Shown here: positions 27,630-39,300 of the stretch, one piece after another
Numbering within the stretch: the stretch's first letter is position 1
How the letters are laid out: each line of letters opens with the position of its first letter
Source: Nectonema munidae
Lineage: Eukaryota > Nematomorpha > Nectonematoida > Nectonematidae
Length of the DNA: 64,000 nt
Direction: 5' to 3'
Assembly (NCBI GenBank): GCA_030549495.1
Contig: JAUIRK010000156.1
Coordinates: 1-64,000 of the forward strand
Translations under genes and position numbers: made by a program
Notes under the pieces: model-generated
Seen by the model: the letters and a program-made list of their open reading frames with translations, nothing else
Database searches by the model: none
Told to the model about the DNA's origin: nothing

Positions 27630-30199
27630 CGATCTTCTCATTAAATTCGTTTTATGTGATCCCACTAATAATAATCTCCTGATTGGAAAATGAAGAAGAT
27701 TTATCACTAATTTCAATTCCAATCTCGTTTGTTTAGTTTTTTTGAAATTAGTATTAGATGTCACACCGAATGAACTTTTTTGGAGAAAAACAATTTTTCA
27801 ATTCTATTTATTTTTATGTTTTACTGTTGTTTGGACTTTTTAATAAGGAACCTATTTTAATTTTTTCTCCAAACAGTTGTGTATTGTGGCTATAGTATTA
27901 ATTTTAGATCCATTGATTTATTTTTAAAATTTTTGCCTAAATAGAATTTTTATAACATTTGCTTCATTTTTCTTGATTCTTGATAAATTTGAATAGGATT
28001 GTACTCTGAAACCTTCCATTCGAGAAGAGAAAGGACAGAAGAAGCATTAGGGTGCCAAATAACTAATTAGAAAAAAAAAATTATTTTAAAACAGGGATCT
28101 TAATCGATTTTTTTTGTTCTATTTCAATGTTCAATCAGTTTCATTTAAAGTATATCGAGGTTGTGCAAAACATTAAAAAAGTATACACACATCTTGTGAT
28201 TTTTCTTAAAGAACATTTCTCTGAATATGAACCAAGAGATGATTAAACAGAATTGCTTACTTATATTTCCTAAAATACCAGAAACTAAAACAATACCAAT
28301 AATAGCTCATGTAGCCAAAGCAAGATGGATGGCGCATATAATAGTTTGTTTTTTAAAGATCTATTTGTTTAAATCACAATTTAATTCAACATCAAAACAA
28401 AATGAAGCAATAAAAGAAGTTAATAAATTTGTTGCATGCGTCCGTAGACGCACTTTTCTCCACTAAACGATCTTCTTTTTCCTTGAAAGTTAACGAAATT
28501 TAACTTTTGGTATCCAAAGTACTTTCTTGATTCAAGATTGCGTACTAACGAAAAACTTAATTGCATTCATTTACTCAAAAATTAAAAAGAAGTCTTGTGA
28601 AGAAACACAAAATTTTGATGCACTTCTGTAATTTGAAATTTTTCTTTCAACAGAGGTTTTACCCAATTTTAATTATATCTTTTCAATTTATAGTGAAATT
28701 TGAAGAAAAAAATGAGATTAAATTGATCACAAGGATAAAAATTTTCCGGTAAATTTGTAATAAAGTCATCAAAATCGATGCAAATTTTATCTATTGTCAT
28801 GATTAAAATTACTATGAATATGTAATAACTAAAAAATTAATTTGAAAGTATAAAATCAATTTTCAAATGATTCAAATCATATATTTGGAGGCATGTTAAA
28901 TTCTTTTTTGCTTTTATAAAGATGACTACAAAGTTAAATTTATTTTTATTGTTTTTTAAATTTTGCATTACTATTGAAAGAATATTCATTTTGCATTTAC
29001 TTTCTCTCTCAAAATGTATTAACTTGTAGTTGGATAAAACCGAGTGGCTAAACTGATTATAATGGCATATTTGAGTATACTCACTTTTCAAAAGCTAACA
29101 AGCTGCATACATTCCTAGTTATAGTTAAAATATTTATCTAGAACTTCCTTTTCAAAACCCTGAAGCATACCCTTGCCCAGCAAGACCCTAAAAAGGGCTG
29201 CATCAAATAATATATGAATTTATTGTTTAGCGACTATTTTAAACTCAAAGTGATGTGTAAATCTGCTCAAAGGCATTTTTTCATATTTCACGCTAGGAAA
29301 TCAAGATGATGTTACAAACCCCAATCCGTTAGTACATTAGAAAATCTAATGATTTTGTTCGATTACACTTTCGATAAGTTTCACATTTATTGAAAGGTTA
29401 AAATCAAAATAACTTCATTATTCTCCATAGTAAACCTGTACTTTTAGTTCTCATTGCATTTGTTTCAGATTTAATTGCATTAGTTCTCTCACTTTCAGAT
29501 ATTCCACTTTGACATTTTTTTTTTCACAAATATTAATGCATACTTTTTAAGCTGAAAAAATTTCTTTTGAAGCAGATTATTTTCCACCGCAGTTTTTTCA
29601 CATCTTTTAGTAAGTTAAAAAACTTTAACTCCTTTTTAATTTTACAAAAAAATTTTCGATTTCCTTTTATCAATAAAAATGGCAGAAGTTGCTTTTCAGA
29701 GCATAATTCCCTTGACCATAAATCGTCTTGTATATTCTAAGTAGAGCAAACCAATAACTGCATATATTCTTTCAATCAAGTGCACTATTATTTGCAGTTT
29801 TCAATCCACTCCTAAAAATATTATAGCATTTTACTACTGCAAAGTTTGCTGCTTTTAAGTCACGGTATCGCAATCCGTAATCTTTACCTTTTCTTGATTT
29901 CTCTAATCGGAAATCCGTGTCGCCTCCTTCATATTCTTTTTCTGTTAACGGCCTTCTGAGAATCCTTGTGGGTGTATTGTCCTTCATTCAGGAAGCGCAG
30001 AAATTGGTTGCAAACCTTGAATCAAGAAATCTTCCCTTTCCTTTAGTCCTTTAAGGATTGAAAACGAAACGTCTGTTTATCCTTTTCAATGCGTTTTATA
30101 TAACTTAAAGCAGTCGATTTATAATTTGTGGAACACTGGTGTCCCATCGAGGCTTAAAAGTTTAATATAGACTTTGTTATCGTCACCATCTTGTTTTAG
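27630..30199. other. AT-rich stretch with orphan coding-like fragments
   Basis: Mostly stop-dense. Two pieces stand out: a + frame at 28,227-28,466 (described separately) and a - frame at 29,772-29,987 that begins at an ATG and is unusually hydrophilic (EKEYEGGDTDFRLEKSRKGK). The second has codon-like composition but no match I recognise. Exons that would join the possible SH3 piece to 30,200 were looked for here and not found. Confidence 0.4.
28227..28466 (+). mobile_element. fragment of an ARW-motif transposon-like protein
   Basis: The frame contains HVAKARWMAHIIVCFLKIYL, then FKSQF, then EAIKEVNKFVACV. This order (H-x-ARWM, aromatic/Leu-rich helix with KI-LF, Q-F, then E-x3-V-x2-FV) recalls the second half of repeat-encoded proteins common in arthropod genomes, related in style to the DTT-motif element at 51.9-53.4 kb, where an HNARW block is expected but not clearly seen. 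Only a short piece remains and it has no start or end context. Assignment rests on remembered family patterns, so confidence is modest. Confidence 0.35.
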
Positions 30200-30353
30200 C
30201 TAGACCCTTTTCGAGAGTTGGATACCAGTAAAATAGATGGCAAGTTTGAAATACGTTCAATGTTGGAAAATGTGGGTGATCCTGAGAAAACCACTCCCAC
30301 AACCAATCAAAATGAAGAAGGAGAGAATGGTGTTGTGGTTCCTCCTGCTATCG
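30200..30353 (+). CDS. TANGO1-like gene, first secure exon
   Basis: Acceptor TTGTTTTAG, donor ATCG|GTATTC. Encodes LDPFRELDTSKIDGKFEIRS and then an acidic stretch ending VVVPPAI. Starts in phase 0 and ends in phase 1, matching the next exon. Because it opens in phase 0 with no ATG, at least one upstream exon must exist. Confidence 0.6.
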
Positions 30354-33300
30354 GTATTCTTTTATTTTATCTTTCCTTACCTGTTATTCCGCTTTTCTTT
30401 TCCAAGTGTTATTTATTAAGGATGACAGACATTTTTGGTAAGAAGTACCTTTTTTAGCTTGTGATTCGCAATTCCTTAGAGAAATTTTATTGGTGGGGAT
30501 ACTGACAAAATAAGCATCATCTTCACTACTAGTGGTAGCTGGGGAGTCGGAGTCGACGATTTTAAAGGGATGAGAGTCGGAAGTATTTTCATAAATAAAA
30601 AATAGTTTACTTTTTGCGAGTATGCGGAGTGGCCGTTGTTGAGTTTAAAGCCTGGAGTGAAGAGTTCGCGCTAAAGTTATCAAGTTTTTTAGTACTTTTT
30701 GGAAGTACCAGAAGGCGGAGTGGGATATTTTGTCTTCGACTCGCCAGCCCTGCTACTAAAACAATTTATTTTTCGAATTACACGACTGCTAAAATTGTTC
30801 ATTTTTAAATTCACGTATATAATACTTTAAAATCAAATTATCATCAAAAATGCATATAACCGTGTGGAGGAAGCATGGAAAGCCATCTTTTAAGAAATAT
30901 TTTAAAAGTGTCGTTGAATCATTTCAGCTTCTATCAATATTGGCTTATGCGATTCGAGAAGCAGCTTGCTTCAGTCGTATAAATTAATTATATTACTGGC
31001 GTAATTATCCTTCCAGTTTGGGGTGGAAGAGTACTTATGCTTAGGATACACTTCTTTTTAAAAGTATACAATTTTGCAATTATTCAAGACATCCAATTAA
31101 ATCTCTATAATTTAAAGAAGAGCCAGCCATGCCAAAAAATACGCCTGCCATCTAATATATTAAAAAATTATTGACAAAAAAGGTTTAATTATTTGGTAAA
31201 ATTTTGTAAAATTATTTAATACAAAGTATGATGTATACAAGACTTGAATGGTTTTATGCAAAAACGAGTTCTTACTACATTAGAAATAAACATATTAAAA
31301 ACACTATTTCATATAAAAAATGTGTTAGGAGTTATAGCGTTAAATTTTATGGAAGATTTATATACTTTAGAACAATTTTCGTAATTGTGCATTGAATGTT
31401 ATGGATATATTGCATATATATTCTATGGTATCAACCAAAAGTTCAGTTTTACGCTTGTATTTCCTTGTCATACTTTTAGTGAATTAATTAGCTCATCAGT
31501 TGAGAGATAGCCTAGTTTTGGAAGTATAGGGTGTTGACCATTCGCCTTTCGTTCGATTCCCTATCATCTATCCATTCATGGAGGAAAAGTATTTCCTTAG
31601 AAGCAAACTGCACAATTAAAAAATGAAAGTTGCATTTTTCTTGGGCCATCTAAAAAGAAAGTGGTAATCTGACCATCAAACTACCAAATTTATGTCCAGA
31701 TATGATTGAATGCACCTTTTATTTAGCGGATTTATTTGAAATACAACAATATAGATAATTATTACTTCTTGTTTACTTTTTTTAGGTTCTCCGAGTAAAA
31801 TTAATCCAGTAAATATAGATGACTATTATAAAGTTGAGGGTAATTATTCTTCTTCCTTAGACATATGCACTCAAGCATTCAAATACATTTCATTTTTGAT
31901 TTGTAGACATAAATTTGAAAATTGAAAAAAAACTAAATTCTATCGAAAGTTTTCAGTCAGAAGAGAAGAAAGGTATGCTAAGAATTTTTGGCTAATCATT
32001 TGTCTTATTTATTCTTTCTTCATCAAAGAGCATAACTTTACAATTGCGGAAAAAGAATTCAAAGATGAAAATAATATGCAGGAAACTTTTACGGAGTCAC
32101 TACCAGTTTCCACCGATACTGATTACGATAGTAATATTCCCACTCTTTCAATAGAAGATAAAGATCTTGATCTCTTGAATAAAATATTGCTTGATGATGC
32201 GGAAAATTTTGACGGCGAAGATCCCGAAATTTCTGAAAATAGTTCAGAAAATAATAATGAGTATGAGGAGAAACCTTTTGCTAATGAAATATCAGATTCA
32301 AAGTTTGAAAATATTGGCGATCATATGTTAATCGAGGCTAGTGCAAATTTATCAACTAGTATAGAAATGGAAGAAGAGAAGGTATCTCATGGGAAAGATG
32401 ACATGGCTGAAGAGCTATCTCCGACTGTGGATGCAACTTTTGAACCTGGTAGGTATGCCTTGTTTTTCACTACTTGCTGGCTTACTGTAAGGAGGAATAT
32501 GCTTTTATTTTGATAGAACTCTATTTGACAAGCCCTTCTTTAATAAATGAATACAAAAATGCCAGCACACAGAATGCCAATGATTCTAGCGACATATCAC
32601 TCGTTGTAGAAAATAATATTACTTCTAGCGAGAATGGTCGTGATAATCACAAACCACTTGACTCTGAAGTAGAGAAGGAGTTGTTTGCAACAAGTGACTT
32701 CTTTACCTTGGTGAATTCATTATTCAAATCATGTAAGATGTCGTCATTTTTAGATATCACTACCTCAGATCTTGAAGACAGTGCAATTCATAATGCGCAT
32801 CGCGATGAAACAGAACGAGAAAAATCCTTTTCTAAGGAAACGGAATCGAATTCGAATCACGAAGATAATTTTACGACCCTATTGACCAAAGATGATCTTC
32901 AAGTATTGTGGGACGACCAGAGAGTAGATGGTAAGAGTGTTTTCTTTGGAATTTATTTTGATAATGTCTTTCATTCTTTTCTTACAGCGGCTACAACGAT
33001 GACTAACTTTAAAACAGATTGTTTATTTTAACCGGTTTTCATTTCTAAAGCCGTGCCATTTTTATAATAGTCGTTTTGAGAAAAGAAATGTATTAACTTT
33101 ATACTAAGTTCCTTCTTTTAGCAAATTGAAGATTAATTGCACAATGCTTTTTTAATTTTAGTAATAAGGGATATCATAAACAAAACCTGGACGCTTGTAA
33201 GATCTTTTGGGGTAGCAACTTCTTAATTTGTTAAAATAATTAACACCGTCAAATTGATTAGAATTCTAAGTAGATCTCATGTTCCCGTACTAAGGTATAG

Positions 33301-36300
33301 ATCTTATCAACTAATTAAAACCATATATGCCTTATTAAGGTGAATTCTCCATCAGAATAATACTTTGATTTTTTGGCGATCTTTTGACTAATAATGTAGC
33401 TTGCATGAATAATATTATCTGCATCATCGCGGTTCTTAGTAAAAATTGTTTGCTGCTCTTTTAGATCTTTAATCAGTTTTTCGACTTTTTGCTTCCTATT
33501 TATGCCTTGCAAATTATCATACATAGATGCGTGTTTGGAAACACAATGTCTTTTTATATTATATTCCTTGATTACTGATACAGATTCCAAGCATAATAAA
33601 CATGTTGGCTTTCCTTTAATTTGAGTGAAAAAATAGTCACTTTTCCATTTTTCCTGGAATAATCGACATTCATCATCCACCTTTCTTTTTTTTGTTGACA
33701 ACATTTTGGGAATTTAGAATGTTATTAAAACAATATATTTGGTATATTCTTCTAGTTTATGACCGTTGTGATCTTTATGATAAAGCTAAAAACATAAAAG
33801 CAAAATATTAAAAAATGTATGTATATTATAACAAATTTGTGAAATTTAAGATAATAAAAAATTTTATAAATATTCCTTGCGGGCCGGATTAAAACTGTCA
33901 GCGGGCCGATTTTGGCCCGCGGGCCGTAGGTTGCCCATGCATGCTCTATACTATTATAAAATGAACATTTAAAAAAACATAATATTTATATTTTTATTTA
34001 ATCAAAAAGATTTCTGCAAACTTTTTGAATGAGTTACATTAAAGCTAAAAGTTTTTTTTATCCTTTTTTCGGTATAAATTTGATTCCCTTATGACATATT
34101 TTAATTTACATTTAATTGGATGCATTTGAAGCCAAGCTTTGATCCATCTGAAAAGAAAGGGTTTCAATACAAAAAGGAGATTTTACAATTGGGTATACTC
34201 TGAAGAATACTCTGAATTTCTATCATGTATCTGTAGTGTTAGTCTTAGATACTCCGTGGCATTCTAAAATTGATATTGAAAAATTAAAATTAATCAATAT
34301 TGAATTTTAATAAGTTCAAAGATTATTATCAGATTCTAAGACTCAGAGCGTATAGTCTGCTGTTCAATCCTATAGAAAACATTTGCGAATTATTAAAAAT
34401 AAAGTAAAATAAAAACGTGCTGAAAGACATTTATTTTTAAACAGGAAAATTTTCTGGCTTGCCAAGATATGAATGCAGACTTCGTAAATTTGAGAGATTT
34501 ATTTTTGATAAGTTTTAAAGATTTCCTGAGCTTTTCCTAAATTTTTATGAAATTCTGTTCTGTTCTTAAGAAATAATATGGTAAAAGTAAACATTATATT
34601 TATCTCAAAAAGCTTTACCTGTAAACTAGATAATTATTTATTTTTTTATCACTGGGAAAATGTATACTCATTTTTTAAAAATGATTTTCTAGTTTTGATA
34701 GTTTATTAAATTTTAATTATAGTAAAATTGTTTTAGTGAAAACCGAAAAGTGCATACGTCACTTCTTATACACATGTTTTTTTCTAGCTTTGAATGGACC
34801 AATACTTTTTCCCTTCGCGCAATCATATTCTTCTTTATATGATAATTTCATCTTAAAATAGATTTTTAATTAACTTAAAATAAAAACGTTTTTAAGAATT
34901 AATGCTGCATAAGTTTTTTTAAACTCATATCAATTATATATAATAGTATTATGACCTAATTTATAAGCGTTCTCTGACTGCCAACACGTCGATATTAGGT
35001 GTCAATATCACTTTTTAGCCAATCATTTCTCTTTTGAAAGTATTGACACAGTGCCTCCTTGATGCCTGAACAATTGCCACTTAAATATAAATACCGAATG
35101 TTTTCTTTCTAAAACATAGCATGGCAGGTTAGCTGAATTCTTTGAAAAAACTATATATAAAAAGAATATCCGTTTTTTGAAAACAAAATTATGCTTAAAT
35201 AGCAGTTAAAAATTCTAATTCAAAATTTTAATTTTACTTCTTAGTCTTTTGAAATGTTGTTTAACGTGTTCTTAAATATTCAAGTATGTTAATATTATTT
35301 TTATAGATAAAAGCTACGCGGATCCACCTGAGTCAAAAGAAAGGAATGCTGAAAATGAAAATATCTCACTTGAACACACCAAGGAAATTCTTGATAAAAA
35401 TGTTTCCAACGAAAATTTAGTGGCAAGTAAAGATACTTCGATAGATGAAGAGGATTCAAAGAACTACCTCGATCAAGACGATTTTGTTCTTACTGATAAA
35501 CCCACTTCAAAGATACAAGAGGAAACAAAAACTCTCCTGACCGATACGCCAATTTCCTTTTCAGATCTCAATGTCAATGATGCTAACCCTAGTATCGATA
35601 ATATTTCAAGTGAACCTGATAATAGAGATGCTTCTCCAAATCAAATTCAACACTCCCAATCCTATGAGAACAAATCGTTTGTTGAGGTTGATGAGAAGTT
35701 TGTAAATGAAACATCTGCTACATCAACTGCCAATCATTTAAAAGAAAAAGAAGAAGCTTTAAGCGAAACTAATAATTCAGATGTACAAAAAATCCCCTTG
35801 AAAGATGTTTATTCATTCGAGCATGGCGAAGAAGGGGACGTCAAAAAATCGATGTTTCAATTAAAAATTGTTTTATTTTACACAACGTTAATTTTATTTG
35901 CATCCTTCATTTTTACATATATGTATGAAGAATTTCACAACTCAAGCACAAACGAGCTTGAAAGTAAAATAACAGAGCAAAGAGTTTTCCTAAATGAACA
36001 AAAAGAAGTGATTCGCTCTTTGCTTCACTACAAAGAAAAACTTGCCATTCTACAGAAGGACTTCAACGCTTTACAAAGTGAAAATAAAGAATCAGAAATT
36101 AAAAATGAGAAATTGAGCGAAAATATGATTTCTTTAAACTCGACTGTTCTACAGTTCGAGATGAATATTAAAAGAATGAAGGAAAAAAATGAGAAATCTA
36201 TGGAAGCAATAGATGATCTAAGTATCAGCCTTGAAAAGTCCAATCATGTTATTGATTCTCTGAGTCAAGATGTTGAAATAAAAAAGAAAGACATTGAGAA

Positions 36301-39300
36301 ACTTAGTGCTCAGAACCAAAAATTTCATCAAGATTTTGCAGAGCTTCAATCCTCAAATAATTCCTTGACTGAAAAACTAACTAATGAACAATTAAGTTTG
36401 GAGTCATTAAAAAATGAGCTCTCTTCTAATCAGAAAGAACTAGAAGTGAAACAAAGAAATATCGAAACATTCGAGACCTTATTCCAGACTCTAAATATCA
36501 GTAATGTTGAAAGTGTTCCTGCTGATTTCGATGCACGTTTATCAGAGACGAACCTAAAAGATATTCTCGTACAAAAATCGAAGGTAATATAGTCGTATTT
36601 ATTTTGCTTCCATTGAATAGCATTAAATGCCTTGCCATTATTTGGATAGGATAGAAATGCCCTTATGACCTTTTTGAAAGTTATTATTATCTTCTACAAC
36701 GCAAGCATCACAGGCTTATATTTTACAAGCAACTCAAACCAATTACAAGATTTTAATTTTATATATTCATTCGTCCCGGAACACTTTGTGGCCGAACAGT
36801 GTCGAACTACCTTTTTGTATAAAGAGTGTTAATCAGCTAAAAGCTATAGGGTGTTTGTATTGCTAAACAGGCATCGAGGCAATTGCTTAATTTTAAGCCT
36901 TTAAAGTAGGAATATATAAATAAGTGAGATAGAATACCGTTATACTAATTTTGTTGGTAGGTTGTTACATTTTCAAACAAATAAACGTTACTAATTCATT
37001 GTTGGAATTTTGGACCTGAACCTTTCGTAATTTAGTTGACGTGTGTAACTAATTTTTTACTAATTTAATTATCTGTGTTTAATACTTGTGTTGAGAAATC
37101 TTGCTCATTCATCAGTGAAAACGTTGAAAGGCGCGTTTACTTATTTAGTTCGTAAGTGGAACTAATATTTTTCTCTCACTAACAAAAACTGTAATAACTG
37201 CTACTGTATAAAGCGTTGCCTTTATATAATTTCAGTTTAAATACAAAGTTTCGTATCTATTTCAATGAAACCACAATAGTTCGACTAAATGTCCATCCGA
37301 AAAATCGTCCCTACACATATATAAAAAGAATTGAGCTTCAAATCCTTAATATGGGCTTATATTAAATAATATTTTCATTTTAGGAGGATTAATATATTTT
37401 TAATTTGGCTATAAGACTAAAAATTTATACAAATTTCATAATATTCATTAATTGTGTAAGTATTAGATAAGAATGTTTACCTGCATTTAGTGATTGAATA
37501 TTTATGAGCGCTTGTCTCTCATCTTCAACATCTTCTTAAGTTTACGTAAAATATGAAAAGATTTCCTCCTTTTCTATACCAGTAGTTGCGAACCAATTTT
37601 TATACTTCACTTTTTTATTTTGTTCTTATTATTTCCTTTATGATCTATGTATAGAGAAATTAGTAAATTGTCTTATTGAAATTTTGAATGAATGTATGAC
37701 AATTTTATTTTGATGTTATTAAAAATTGAATACGCTTATGCTCTTTTCATGAAAAATCAAAGATACTCAGTAAATTGTCCCAAATAAAATGAGGTCATGT
37801 TCTAAAGATAACAATTATTAGTTATAATTTAAAATTAATATTTTCGATAATTTGTTCAATTTCGATTACTTATTTTGTGGAAAAACATCCGCCTAATGTA
37901 TATTTTCACTTTTTATTTAGCTAGAAAATGAATTAAAAATGAAAAGTTCTCTCATAGAGAGTTTGCAAAATCAAATAAAAGAAAAGTCGCAGGATTTAAA
38001 AGTTGAGAGTGAAAACAATGGGCAATTGCGCCATCAGTTGAACGCTTCAATGAATGAAAGAGAAGAATTATGCAAAATCAAGATTGAGTTAGAAGGAAAA
38101 TTGGCATTCATGAGTAAATATAGCGATCAGAAAGAAGACAAACTGCAAGCTAGAATAGCGGAATTGAGAAAAGAACAAGATGAAGTTAAAAATACACTCA
38201 ATATTTCTTGCAAAGAGAGTGAAATCTTGAGGAAAGATGATACTGAAAATAGGTATAATTTTTATCATCTATCTTTCATTTCATTAACATTTTTTTATTG
38301 TATATAAACAAAATGTAGGTTTTAGTGCATTTTTGTTGCGATTAGGACAGATTTTTGAAAGGGCAGGTATTCTGTAGATCATAGAATAAGACTAGCTTGG
38401 AAAATATTGTAATCTTCAAGCAGTTCTTTCTCTCTAAATTTAAGAGGTTTTGTATATAGCAGTTGGTTTAGTATATAGTGGTCAAGGTTGGACAGCCGAG
38501 AAAAGTGGATTAAATGCAACAGAAACGAGAATGCTCAGAATTATTTGTAATTTTAGATTAAAATCTGGTAATAAATAAGTAATGAGAAAATAAGAAATTT
38601 ATGTCAGGTATATGAAACAAATAATATTTTAGAAAAGCAACGACAGAGATGCTTTAGAGATTAAAAAAGCCTTTGAATTATGAAATGTGGATAAGGGTAA
38701 GGCTAGACCAAAAATAGCCCGGAATGAAGTAGTTGAGAAAGATATGAGAAAAAGAAATTTAAAATTTGGAGACGAGCAAAATAGGGAAATTTGGAAATGC
38801 AAAATTGAACAAATATATTTTGATAGTTGTAAAACCGCATAGACCCTAGCTTGCTGGGAAAGTAGTCGTAAAGCCGATTATTTAAATCTATTTTTAATAA
38901 AATTATTATCAAACTTTTTTACTCCTCTTTTTGTTCTAATTTTACTTTTTTTTAAAAAGTACAAACCTTGGGATGTTAAATAATTTGACTGCAAAAATAT
39001 TGATAGTATTTAAATAAAAAACTTTTGATATGCAATGAAAAAAGTTTTATAAGTGGTAATGATGCAAAATAGTGCTGGCGAAGAATTGTAATCCTGACTT
39101 GTGCTTGTAAAGTATTTATTACTTCAAGAGTCTTATTCTTTAGAAAACTTATTGAAAAGTTGGAGATGGAGCTGCATCACTGTGAATCAACTTACAAGGA
39201 AAAATTGCGTGAGCTTCAAAATGAGAATAAATCATTTTGGTTCAAAGTTAGGCAATTAGAACGCAACATACAGGAACTTGAGGCGGAGAACAAGTCATTG

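Noticed and set aside
32474-32516. ATG at 32,474 as a separate gene start
   Set aside because: These bases are intron; the frame from 32,517 is an internal exon of the TANGO1-like gene.
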